DNA of 45,964 nt from Terriglobia bacterium (GTDB lineage Bacteria > Acidobacteriota > Terriglobia > UBA7540): positions 1 to 45,964 of the forward strand of contig JAIQGB010000060.1 in the NCBI GenBank assembly GCA_020072905.1, written 5' to 3'. Every line of letters begins with the position of its first letter. Within the stretch, counting starts at the first letter, position 1. The notes under the pieces were generated by a model. The model was not told where the DNA came from. It made no database searches and saw only the letters and a list, made by a program, of their open reading frames with translations. A program made the translations under genes and the position numbers. Positions 17,189 through 23,762 of this stretch are shown here, piece after piece.

Positions 17189-18907
17189 ATGAGCAAAGGA
17201 AACAGGGCAGGCATCGATCTCGAGACGCGGAAATTGAAATCCCCGGAACGCAGGCCGTCTGAGGCTGCAATCCGCTGGGAGCGCGATACCCTTACTCCCT
17301 CACTCGAAAAGTCTCCAGAACGCCGGAATTCATTTACATCTCTCTCTGGCGCCCCTGTCGAACGCCTCTACACGCCCGCCGATCTCGCCGAATTCGATTA
17401 CGCCCGCGACCTCGCCGATCCCGGCGAGTTCCCTTTCACCCGCGGCATCCACCGCACGATGTATCGCGGCCGAACTTGGACGATGCGCCAGTTCGCTGGC
17501 TTCGGAACGCCCGAGGACACCAACCGGCGTCTCCACTATCTCCTCAAACAGGGCCAAACGGGACTGTCCATCGCCTTCGACCTGCCCACGCTGATGGGCT
17601 ACGACAGCGACCATCCGCTCGCCGAAGGAGAAGTGGGCAAGTGCGGCGTCGCAGTCTCGTCCCTCGCCGACATGGAAACGCTGCTCGCCGGCTTGCCTCT
17701 CGAGCAGGTCACGACTTCCATGACCATCAATTCGCCCGCGGCCATGATCTGGGCGATGTACCTGGTCGCCGGGCAGAAAAACGGCGCCGATTGGAAGAAG
17801 ATTTCGGGAACCACCCAAAATGACATTCTGAAGGAGTATATCGCCCAGAAGGAGTACATCTTTCCGCCCCGGCCTTCCATGCGCCTGGTCGTGGATACCA
17901 TCACCTTTGGTGCGCGCGAGGTGCCTCGCTGGAATCCCATCTCCATCAGCGGGTATCACATCCGCGAGGCGGGCTCGACAGCCGTGCAGGAACTCGCCTT
18001 CACGCTCCGCGACGGGATCGAGTACGTGGAGTGGGTGGTGCGCACGGGCATGGACGTGGACGAGTTTGCGCCGCGCCTCAGTTTTTTCTTCAACGCCCAC
18101 AACGACCTCTTCGAAGAGATCGCCAAGTATCGGGCGGCCCGCAAGATCTGGGCGCGGGTGATGCGCGAGCGTTTCGGCGCTGAGAATCCGCGCTCCTGGC
18201 TCTGCCGTTTCCACACCCAGACGGCGGGTTGCTCGCTCACCGCCCAGCAGCCGTACAACAACGTGATCCGCACCACGATTCAGGCGCTCGCGGCCGTCCT
18301 GGGCGGGACTCAGTCACTGCACACCAACTCGCTTGACGAAGCCTGGGCGCTGCCCACCGAGCAGGCCGTCACGCTGGCGCTGCGCACCCAGCAGGTACTC
18401 GCCCACGAGACCGGTCTCGTAAACACAGTGGACCCGCTTGCCGGCTCCTACTTCGTCGAGAAGCTCACGCTTGACACCGAGCGCGCGTGCTACGAATACT
18501 TCGACAAGATCGACGCGCTGGGCGGAATGGTCGCCGCCATCGAGCGCGGCTATCCCCAAAAGGAAATCCATGACGCCGCCTACGCCTATCAGCAGGCAGT
18601 CGAGCGCGGGGAGAGGATCATCGTGGGCGTGAACGAGTTTGTCTCCGAAGAGAAACATCCCATCGAGATCTTGGTCATCGACGAAAACGTAGCTCGCCGC
18701 CAACTCCAGAAACTCGCCGACTTGCGGGAGAGTCGCGACAACGCTCGGGTACAGTCAGCGCTCGCGGCGCTCGCGAGCGCGGCTGGAACCGAGCAGAATC
18801 TGATGCCTTACATCCTCGAGTCCGTGCGCGCCTACGCCACGGTTGGTGAAATGTGCGACGTGCTGCGGGGCGTGTTCGGAACGTACGAAGAGCCGGCGTT
18901 TCGTTAA
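17189..18907 (+). CDS. B12-dependent acyl-CoA mutase large subunit (methylmalonyl-CoA mutase family, isobutyryl-CoA mutase-like)
   Basis: 572 aa, substrate-binding TIM barrel of a two-subunit acyl-CoA mutase that rearranges the carbon skeleton with adenosylcobalamin. Family marks: the WTMRQFAGFGTPEDTNRR entry, GLSIAFDLPTLMGYDSD, SMTINSPAAMI, ISISGYHIREAG (His257, the MCM His244 position), APRLSFFFNAHND, and GGTQSLHTNSLDEA. At the positions that bind the methylmalonyl carboxylate in MCM (Tyr89, Arg207) this protein has Phe102 and Gln220; the 118-residue spacing is identical. Phe/Gln is the isobutyryl-CoA mutase pattern, so an isobutyryl/n-butyryl-CoA interconversion is inferred. It has no B12 domain; that is the separate gene at 19079, after a repeat-filled 171-nt gap. 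No MeaB-type GTPase is in the window. Confidence 0.93.
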   Translation: MSKGNRAGIDLETRKLKSPERRPSEAAIRWERDTLTPSLEKSPERRNSFTSLSGAPVERLYTPADLAEFDYARDLADPGEFPFTRGIHRTMYRGRTWTMRQFAGFGTPEDTNRRLHYLLKQGQTGLSIAFDLPTLMGYDSDHPLAEGEVGKCGVAVSSLADMETLLAGLPLEQVTTSMTINSPAAMIWAMYLVAGQKNGADWKKISGTTQNDILKEYIAQKEYIFPPRPSMRLVVDTITFGAREVPRWNPISISGYHIREAGSTAVQELAFTLRDGIEYVEWVVRTGMDVDEFAPRLSFFFNAHNDLFEEIAKYRAARKIWARVMRERFGAENPRSWLCRFHTQTAGCSLTAQQPYNNVIRTTIQALAAVLGGTQSLHTNSLDEAWALPTEQAVTLALRTQQVLAHETGLVNTVDPLAGSYFVEKLTLDTERACYEYFDKIDALGGMVAAIERGYPQKEIHDAAYAYQQAVERGERIIVGVNEFVSEEKHPIEILVIDENVARRQLQKLADLRESRDNARVQSALAALASAAGTEQNLMPYILESVRAYATVGEMCDVLRGVFGTYEEPAFR

Positions 18908-18927
18908 GAACACGATTGATGGATCAG

Positions 18928-19070
18928 GGATGAAGAAAGGATGAAGGATGAAGTATGAAGGCTGAAACAAATCCGTAGACAGCAGACTCCGGAGCCCCTT
19001 TTCATCCTTCAGCCTTCATCCTTCATCCTGCCGCTTTTGCTTTTTGCTTGTCACTCGTCACTGGTCACTT
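18928..19070. repeat. 7-nt near-tandem repeat, inverted arm pair plus composite tail
   Basis: The left arm (18928-18966) has five units near GGATGAA. The right arm (19001-19028) has four units near TTCATCC, its reverse complement, after a 34-nt spacer. A second array follows in 7-nt phase: two TTTTGCT units (19035-19048), then TGTCACT, CGTCACT and GGTCACT. It ends about 9 nt before the ATG of the B12 subunit gene, where a Shine-Dalgarno would be expected and is not seen. Confidence 0.85.
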
Positions 19071-19078
19071 CCACCGCT

Positions 19079-19498
19079 ATGGCCGATCGTAGAATCCGCG
19101 TCCTAGTTGCCAAGCCCGGCCTCGACGGCCACGACCGGGGGGCGAAGATCATCGCCCGCGCCCTCCGCGACGCCGGCATGGAGGTTATCTACACGGGCCT
19201 CCGCCAAACGCCGGAGGCAATCGTTACCGCCGCCCTCCAGGAGGATGTGGACGCCATTGGCATCTCGATCCTCTCGGGCGCCCACAACACCATCGTGCCT
19301 CGCATCACGGAGCTGATGCGCGCGCAGGGGCTCGCCGGCGTGCTGCTCCTTGTGGGCGGGATCATCCCCGACGAAGACATTGCCAGCCTCAAGAAAGCGG
19401 GTGTGAACGAAGTCTTTCAGCCCGGGGCGTCGACGCAGGAGATTATCGACTACATCCGCTCGCACGTGAGGAGAGCCACAGCCACCGAAACAAAGTGA
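19079..19498 (+). CDS. Cobalamin-binding subunit of the acyl-CoA mutase
   Basis: 139 aa, Rossmann-like B12-binding domain that carries the cofactor for the upstream large subunit. Seen: the base-off motif DxHxxG (Asp16, lower-ligand His18, Gly21) in KPGLDGHDRGAKI, the nucleotide-tail SxL motif in GISILSGAH, and the VGGIIPDED glycine pair. The ATG at 19079 fits the domain start; a TTG at 19037 would add residues encoded by repeat sequence. No SD precedes it because the upstream repeat occupies that place, so it may be translated by coupling or from a weak site. The large subunit ends 171 nt upstream. The size and split arrangement fit IcmB/McmB small subunits. Confidence 0.92.
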   Translation: MADRRIRVLVAKPGLDGHDRGAKIIARALRDAGMEVIYTGLRQTPEAIVTAALQEDVDAIGISILSGAHNTIVPRITELMRAQGLAGVLLLVGGIIPDEDIASLKKAGVNEVFQPGASTQEIIDYIRSHVRRATATETK

Positions 19499-19607
19499 GA
19501 ATGGTGAATAGCGAATTGTGAACGCCGAATCGCGTCATGCGGACAAGCAGGAAACTAGGGCAAGCGCTGCGCACCTTTCATAATTCGCAATTCACTATTC
19601 ACTATCC
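19497..19607. repeat. 7-nt near-tandem repeat, inverted arm pair
   Basis: The left arm (about 19497-19531) has five units near GTGAATA or GCGAATT. The right arm (about 19580-19607) has four units near GCAATTC or ACTATTC, reverse-complementary to the left. The spacer is about 48 nt. The left arm overlaps the stop of the B12-subunit gene; the right arm ends 9 nt before the TTG start of the hydratase-like gene. Confidence 0.82.
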
Positions 19608-19616
19608 AAAACTGAT

Positions 19617-20222
19617 TTGGAACTCTATTCGCACAATTCGGCCGCCGTCCTTACCTTCCCACCAGGGGAAGGGTACCCTCGGCTGACGCGTGCCGTCCTG
19701 GTGGAGCTTGTCAATATCCTAAATATCATCGAACGCGATAAGGTCTTTCACGGCATCGTCATCGCCGCGCATGGCGAATCTTTTGCCACCGGCGCCGACG
19801 TCGAGGAGATCGTCAAACTCAGGGGCATTGGCGCGCAGGAGTTCGCGCGCGCCGGGCAGGCTGTCTTCGAAAAGATCGCGCGCTTCCCTCTTCCCGTTGT
19901 CGCCGCCGTCCGCGGCTATTGCCTGGGCGGAGGGCTGGACTTGGCGCTGGCCTGCCACGCCCGCGTCGCAACGTATGACGCTTCATTCGGCCATCCGGGT
20001 GCTGCACTTGGCCTCCTGACAGGCTGGGGAGGTACGCAGCGACTGCCACGCCTGATTGGCAAGGCGCAGGCGCTGCATATGCTCCTCACTGGCGACCGGG
20101 TTCCGGCGACTCAGGCGCTGACGCTGGGCATGGTTGATGAACTCGTGCCCTCGGAAGACTTGATCGCTGCCGCGGCCCGCCGCGCGGCCCGCAGTGAAAC
20201 CCGCTCATTTTGCAACTGGTGA
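19617..20222 (+). CDS. Enoyl-CoA hydratase/isomerase family protein, C-terminally truncated
   Basis: 201 aa from a TTG start; no ATG or GTG is available and the upstream repeat abuts it. Crotonase-fold core present: AHGESFATGADVEEI and GYCLGGGLDLALACHARVA form the oxyanion-hole region, and WGGTQRLPRLIGKAQALHML follows. The two catalytic Glu positions of enoyl-CoA hydratase (rat Glu144 and Glu164) are Asp and Gly here (LDLALAC; FGHPGAALG), so classic hydration is unlikely. Family members usually run about 255-260 aa; this one ends in RSFCNW seven nt before the DUF4258 gene, so the C-terminal helical trimerisation part is missing. Insertion of the toxin-antitoxin pair probably cut it. It may be a relic. 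Confidence 0.82.
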   Translation: MELYSHNSAAVLTFPPGEGYPRLTRAVLVELVNILNIIERDKVFHGIVIAAHGESFATGADVEEIVKLRGIGAQEFARAGQAVFEKIARFPLPVVAAVRGYCLGGGLDLALACHARVATYDASFGHPGAALGLLTGWGGTQRLPRLIGKAQALHMLLTGDRVPATQALTLGMVDELVPSEDLIAAAARRAARSETRSFCNW

Positions 20223-20228
20223 GTATCC

Positions 20229-20513
20229 ATGACCTCGGAGAAGCTCGTCTTCCGCGCCCACGCCCTCCGTCGGATGTTCCGGCGTGGCATCGGCCTCGAC
20301 GAGGTCCACCAGGCTCTCTCCACAGGCGAAACCATCGAAAGCTATCCGCAGGATATCCCTTACCCCAGCCGCTTGGTGCTAGGATGGTCGGGGAACCGAG
20401 CACTCCATATCGTTACGGCCGACAACACCGAGGATCGAGAGACCATCGTAATCACAGTGTATGAGCCGGACCCTGCCCTTTGGAATACCGACTTCAGAAG
20501 GAGGAAGCCGTGA
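20229..20513 (+). CDS. DUF4258-family protein, likely toxin of a type II toxin-antitoxin pair
   Basis: 94 aa. A small basic-acidic protein with the DUF4258 pattern: AHALRRMFRRGIGLDEVHQAL, ES/YPQD, then a beta-hairpin GNRALHIVTAD and ETIVITVYEPDPALW near the C-terminus. Members are small RelE/MqsR-like folds often paired with YgiT-type zinc-finger proteins. The following gene is exactly such a partner and its GTG start overlaps this stop in a GTGA tetranucleotide, so the two are translationally coupled. The toxin role is inferred from pairing, not from visible catalytic residues. The pair sits between a truncated hydratase gene and the thiolase gene, interrupting the acyl-CoA set. Confidence 0.88.
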   Translation: MTSEKLVFRAHALRRMFRRGIGLDEVHQALSTGETIESYPQDIPYPSRLVLGWSGNRALHIVTADNTEDRETIVITVYEPDPALWNTDFRRRKP

Positions 20514-20737
20514 TCTGTATCATCTGTAAACAGGCACACACCCGAAACGGGAAAGCGACGGTTACCCTCGAGCGAGGCGCGACTACGATTATCGTCAAGG
20601 GCGTCCCCGCTCGCATTTGCCCCAATTGCGGCGAGGAATACGTCGAAGAGGATATTTCTGCTGAGCTATTGAAAAGCGCAGAAGCCGCCGCGAAGTCAGG
20701 GGTGCAGGTGGACATCAGAGAATACGTTGTGGCGTAG
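20510..20737 (+). CDS. YgiT-type zinc-finger protein, likely antitoxin
   Basis: 75 aa from the GTG at 20510, with a full AGGAGG five nt upstream (20499-20504). It overlaps the DUF4258 stop by four nt (GTGA). An upstream in-frame ATG at 20480 lies inside the partner gene and lacks such a site. Two CxxC pairs (CIIC near the N-terminus and CPNCGEEY) should bind one zinc, the mark of MqsA/YgiT N-terminal domains. The C-terminal half is a short helix and strand (ISAELLKSAEAAAKSG) with no HTH, so DNA binding by this protein alone is doubtful. It would neutralise the upstream protein by direct contact (inference). Confidence 0.9.
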   Translation: MICIICKQAHTRNGKATVTLERGATTIIVKGVPARICPNCGEEYVEEDISAELLKSAEAAAKSGVQVDIREYVVA

Positions 20738-20769
20738 GCACCCGCTGAGATTCTGCGCAAGGAGGGCGC

Positions 20770-22044
20770 ATGCGACCCGTCTACATGATTTCCGGTGGGA
20801 TCACGAAATTCTCCAAGGCGAATCCGCGCCAAAGCTTTCGCCTGATGGTGAAGGAATCCTTCGACTACGCGCTGCGCGATGTGCCCAAGCTCCGCCGCGA
20901 GATGATTGACGGCAGCGTGGTCTCGTATTTTTCCGACCATTTCACCCGGCAGTTGATGGCCGGAATCATGGCGACGGATTTTCTGGGCCTTTGTCCGCGG
21001 CCGAACAAGCGCATCGAGGGTGGCGGCGCCACGGGCGGGCTCTGCTTTCAGGCGGCGTGGGAAGCGGTGGCTTCCGGCCGCATGGACGTCTGCGTGGCGT
21101 ACGGCTTCGAGACCATGTCACACGTGAACACCTGGAAGGGCAATGAGTTCATCGCGCTCGCCTCGGACACGAACTTCGATTATCCCGTCGGCGGCTTCTA
21201 CAGCGGCTATTACGCCATGATGGTGGTTCGCCACATGTACGAGTTCGGGACCACGGTCGAACAACTCGCCATGGTCTCGGTGAAGAATCACAAGAACGCG
21301 CTGCACAATGTCTGGGCACAGAAACACCTCGACCTCACAATTGAAGATGTGCGGAACTCGCCCATGGTCGCCTATCCGCTCACCATGCTCGATATTTGCA
21401 CGATGTCGGACGGCGCGGCGTGCTGCATCCTGGCCTCGGAGAAGGTCGCCGAAAAAGTCTGCCCCCATCCTGTGAAAATCACCGGCATCGGCACGGGCAC
21501 GGACGCCATGCGCATGTCCGACCGCCCGCACGGCGAGGTCCTTTTGCTCAAACACGAAGACCCGAGCTGGTACAAGAACTTGAAATATCCCGGCGTGCAT
21601 TCCTTCCGTGCCGGCCGCAACGCCGCCCGGCTCGCCTACGAGCACGCTGGGATCCAGAACCCGATCGAGGATCTGGATTTCATCGAATTGCACGACGCTT
21701 ACACGTCGTCGGAGATTCAGACTTACGAGGACCTCGGCCTGTGCCGTTACGGCGAGGGCGGAAAATTCATCGAAACGGGCGCGTCGGCATTGGACGGCAA
21801 ACTTCCCGTCAACCCTTCGGGCGGGTTGATTGCCTGCGGCCATCCCGTCGGCGCCACGGGACTGATGCAAGCGGTCTTCGCCTTTTGGCAGTTGCAGGGC
21901 AGCATCGCCAAGCACAACAACGGTGACGGCAAGATTCAAGTGAAGCCCAAGAAAAAATCACGGCCCATGCGCGGGCTGATTCATTCCCACGCCGGCACGG
22001 GGACGTATGTGACCGTGAGCATCATGGAGCGGACGAGCAAGTAA
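20770..22044 (+). CDS. SCP-x/thiolase-family protein without the nucleophilic Cys
   Basis: 424 aa, cytosolic thiolase fold. ATG with GGAGGG eight nt upstream. C-terminal marks are present: a His in ELHDAYTSSEIQTYEDLGLC and NPSGGLIACGHPVGATGLMQ, both typical of SCP-x-type thiolases. In the N-terminal half, the usual CASG motif that carries the acyl-accepting Cys reads GATG within EGGGATGGLCFQAA, so the nucleophile is replaced by Gly; a Cys four residues on (GLC) is a possible substitute but is off position. It may bind acyl-CoA without cleavage or do a different condensation. A SCP2-like gene and a DUF35 gene follow, as in thiolase-DUF35 assemblies known for steroid side-chain and archaeal HMG-CoA systems. 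Confidence 0.87.
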   Translation: MRPVYMISGGITKFSKANPRQSFRLMVKESFDYALRDVPKLRREMIDGSVVSYFSDHFTRQLMAGIMATDFLGLCPRPNKRIEGGGATGGLCFQAAWEAVASGRMDVCVAYGFETMSHVNTWKGNEFIALASDTNFDYPVGGFYSGYYAMMVVRHMYEFGTTVEQLAMVSVKNHKNALHNVWAQKHLDLTIEDVRNSPMVAYPLTMLDICTMSDGAACCILASEKVAEKVCPHPVKITGIGTGTDAMRMSDRPHGEVLLLKHEDPSWYKNLKYPGVHSFRAGRNAARLAYEHAGIQNPIEDLDFIELHDAYTSSEIQTYEDLGLCRYGEGGKFIETGASALDGKLPVNPSGGLIACGHPVGATGLMQAVFAFWQLQGSIAKHNNGDGKIQVKPKKKSRPMRGLIHSHAGTGTYVTVSIMERTSK

Positions 22045-22066
22045 CGAGTGACACGTGACGAGTGAG
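22039..22066. repeat. Four-unit 7-nt array across a stop/start junction
   Basis: Units AAGTAAC, GAGTGAC, ACGTGAC and GAGTGAG in exact phase. It contains the thiolase stop codon and the GTG start (22055) of the SCP2-like gene. It is the reverse complement of the GTCACT array at 19049-19070. Confidence 0.75.
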
Positions 22067-22492
22067 AAGCAGGCCCAGGAGAGCGAAGTCACTCTCCCCG
22101 CCCTCTCGAAGCGCGGGGCGCGCCGCGCCATTCAACGCGCCTTCGTGCTGGTGGGACGCGAGCGGGCGATTCGGCAGCATCTTCGCGAGGCCGAGCTCAC
22201 CACGCTCTGGACCATCGAGGACTGGGGTTTCGAGTGGACGGTGTTCTTCGATCACGGCCGGCTGGAATTCCACCGCGGCCGAGCCGGCAAGCCGCGGCTG
22301 ACTTATGCTTGGCGCACGGCGGACGGCTTCTTTAGCTACATCGAAGCTGGGACGCCCGATGCGAGCGGCTTGGAGTGCGCCGGCGACCCGGCGGTTCGCA
22401 AGCTCGCCGAGCCGGTCTTCACGGCTTTTGCCATCGCGCTCAGAACCGTGCTGGCGAACCCGATAGATGACGACGGAGAACCATTGCTGTAG
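22055..22492 (+). CDS. Small SCP2-like (sterol-carrier-like) protein
   Basis: 145 aa. The central part, WTVFFDHGRLEFHRGRAGKP then a LTYAWRTADGFFSYIEAG segment, fits the SCP2 pattern of a lipid-binding sheet strand followed by the phrase for loading, but identity is low and this is a family-level inference. It lies between the SCP-x-type thiolase and a DUF35 gene, and in animals SCP-x joins thiolase and SCP2 in one protein, which supports the call. The GTG start at 22055 lies inside a 7-nt repeat and has no clear SD; its stop TAG is inside the hairpin repeat at 22489-22536. No signal peptide, so likely cytosolic. If not SCP2, it is an unknown cluster protein. Confidence 0.68.
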   Translation: MTSEKQAQESEVTLPALSKRGARRAIQRAFVLVGRERAIRQHLREAELTTLWTIEDWGFEWTVFFDHGRLEFHRGRAGKPRLTYAWRTADGFFSYIEAGTPDASGLECAGDPAVRKLAEPVFTAFAIALRTVLANPIDDDGEPLL

Positions 22493-22536
22493 GGGCGGGC
22501 TATGCCCCCCCGCGGGAGCGCTCAGCGCTCCCCTAC
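22489..22536. repeat. Nested hairpin repeat at the 3' end of the SCP2-like gene
   Basis: Outer inverted ends GTAGGGG (22489-22495) and CCCCTAC (22530-22536). Inside are a GGGC/GCCC hairpin with a TAT loop and a perfect 9-bp hairpin (22514-22522 with 22524-22532). The stop codon TAG of the upstream gene is part of the left end. May act as a terminator-like or RNA-processing element, or be a miniature mobile repeat. Confidence 0.7.
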
Positions 22537-22553
22537 CAGATCAGGAGGCCCAA

Positions 22554-23117
22554 GTGGCAGACAAGAAACCTGTGCGAACCAGTTCAACGAAGCTTGGCAC
22601 CAAGCCCGAGTGGGACAAGCTCCGGCTGCCGGAGACGGACCAGGGCACGGTGGTCTTCAACACCGACCCGCTCATCCTCAAGAACCACTACGAGATCGAT
22701 TACCTCCACAGCTACGCCGAGGATTCGCCGTTCTTCGTCGGCCTGTCGCAGGGGAAGCTGTTGGGCAGCGAATGTACGAAGTGCCATTACCGATACGCAA
22801 CACCGCGCGCCTACTGCATGGAGTGCGGGAAGAAAACCAGATGGATCGAACTGCCGCTGGAAGGCAAAGTCCACACCTGGACCACGTGTTACTTCGGGTC
22901 AGAAGCCTTCCTCAAGGAGACGCCCTTCAATCTGGTGCTGGTCGAATTCGCGGGCGTCAATACTTTGTTTCTCGCGCGCCTGATCGGCGCCAAGCAGGAA
23001 GAAATGCGCGTGAGCATGAAGGTTCGCGCGCAATTTCGGCGCAACTCCAAGTTCGATCCCACCGATGTCTACTTCGTCCCCTCCGAGCCGGTCACGCCGC
23101 GCGAGGGCGCGGCCTAG
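22554..23117 (+). CDS. DUF35/OB-fold zinc-ribbon protein, acyl-CoA associated
   Basis: 187 aa from the GTG at 22554, which has a full AGGAGG five nt upstream. An ATG at 22467 would add 29 residues translated from the hairpin repeat, so it is rejected. Domain order: an N-terminal helix with FFVGLSQGKLLGS (about 55-70), a rubredoxin-like zinc ribbon with CTKC and CMEC (about 72-95), then an OB-fold (KVHTWTTCYFG..., PFNLVLVEFAGVNTLFLARL). DUF35 proteins form complexes with thiolases or hydratases and help channel or bind acyl-CoA (ChsH2, archaeal thiolase/HMG-CoA synthase bridge). Here it follows the thiolase homologue and SCP2-like gene, so a shared complex is likely. Confidence 0.9.
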   Translation: MADKKPVRTSSTKLGTKPEWDKLRLPETDQGTVVFNTDPLILKNHYEIDYLHSYAEDSPFFVGLSQGKLLGSECTKCHYRYATPRAYCMECGKKTRWIELPLEGKVHTWTTCYFGSEAFLKETPFNLVLVEFAGVNTLFLARLIGAKQEEMRVSMKVRAQFRRNSKFDPTDVYFVPSEPVTPREGAA

Positions 23118-23267
23118 AGCGGGTCCACAGAATAGACCAAGTGCGCAGAACCTGCCTGTGTGCTTTCCCAATCTCTCCTGTTTGACCCCGCGGTTGCTCA
23201 TAGTTTGCGGAATCGCCCTTTTGCTATAGACTGTCCCGCGGCGTCTGCTGAACCGGAGACCCTGACG

Positions 23268-23714
23268 ATGAATCCGCAACCACACACGGATTGGGCCAGC
23301 ACGACCTTTCGTGTCCGCTATGCCGAGACGGATCAGATGGGTGTGGTCTACTACGCGAACTACTTCGTGTGGTTTGAGATCGGGCGCACGGATTTTTGCC
23401 GCCAGCACGGGTTCGCCTATCGGGACATGGAGAAGGAAGACGGCTTGTGCATCATCGTGGCCGAAGCGCGCTGTCGGTTCAAGGCCCCGGCGAGATACGA
23501 TGACGAAATCGAGGTGCGGACCGCTCTGCGCGACATGCGCCGGCGCGTGCTGACGTTCGTTTACGAGGTCTACCGCAAATCTGATGAGACGTTGCTGGCA
23601 GAAGGCGAGACGGTCCACGTCATCACCGATCTAAACGGGCGCCCGCGCGCCTTGCCGGAGAAATATCGGGAGTTGCTGAAGGTAGGGGCGGAAGCGAATC
23701 GTGGACGCGGTTAG
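23268..23714 (+). CDS. YbgC/4HBT-type acyl-CoA thioesterase
   Basis: 148 aa from the ATG at 23268 (GGAG nine nt upstream). Hotdog-fold enzyme that hydrolyses acyl-CoA thioesters in the cytosol. The family signature RVRYAETDQMGVVYYANYF is near the N-terminus with the catalytic Asp in ETDQMG, followed by FVWFEIGRTDFCR. The hotdog helix and strands (IIVAEARCRFKAPARYDDEI, LTFVYEVYR, LAEGETVHVIT) complete the domain. The upstream frame to 23160 is unsupported by motif. It ends the acyl-CoA set, 150 nt after the DUF35 gene, possibly with its own promoter (TATAGA at 23225-23230 with a poor -35). It may release free acids from the pathway's CoA esters. Confidence 0.93.
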   Translation: MNPQPHTDWASTTFRVRYAETDQMGVVYYANYFVWFEIGRTDFCRQHGFAYRDMEKEDGLCIIVAEARCRFKAPARYDDEIEVRTALRDMRRRVLTFVYEVYRKSDETLLAEGETVHVITDLNGRPRALPEKYRELLKVGAEANRGRG

Positions 23715-23716
23715 GA

Positions 23717-23741
23717 CAGAAGTCAGGAGCCAGAAGTCAGA
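23717..23741. repeat. 7-nt near-tandem array between thioesterase and hutH
   Basis: Units AGAAGTC, AGGAGCC and AGAAGTC in phase, starting two nt after the thioesterase stop and ending about 20 nt before the hutH ATG. Same unit family and order as at 8722-8752 and 25892-25923. Confidence 0.8.
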
Positions 23742-23762
23742 CGCAAGACCCCGAAGAAGTCA

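Noticed and set aside
17330..18214. 294-aa open frame on the minus strand
   Set aside because: Antisense to the mutase large subunit; no motif and no SD.
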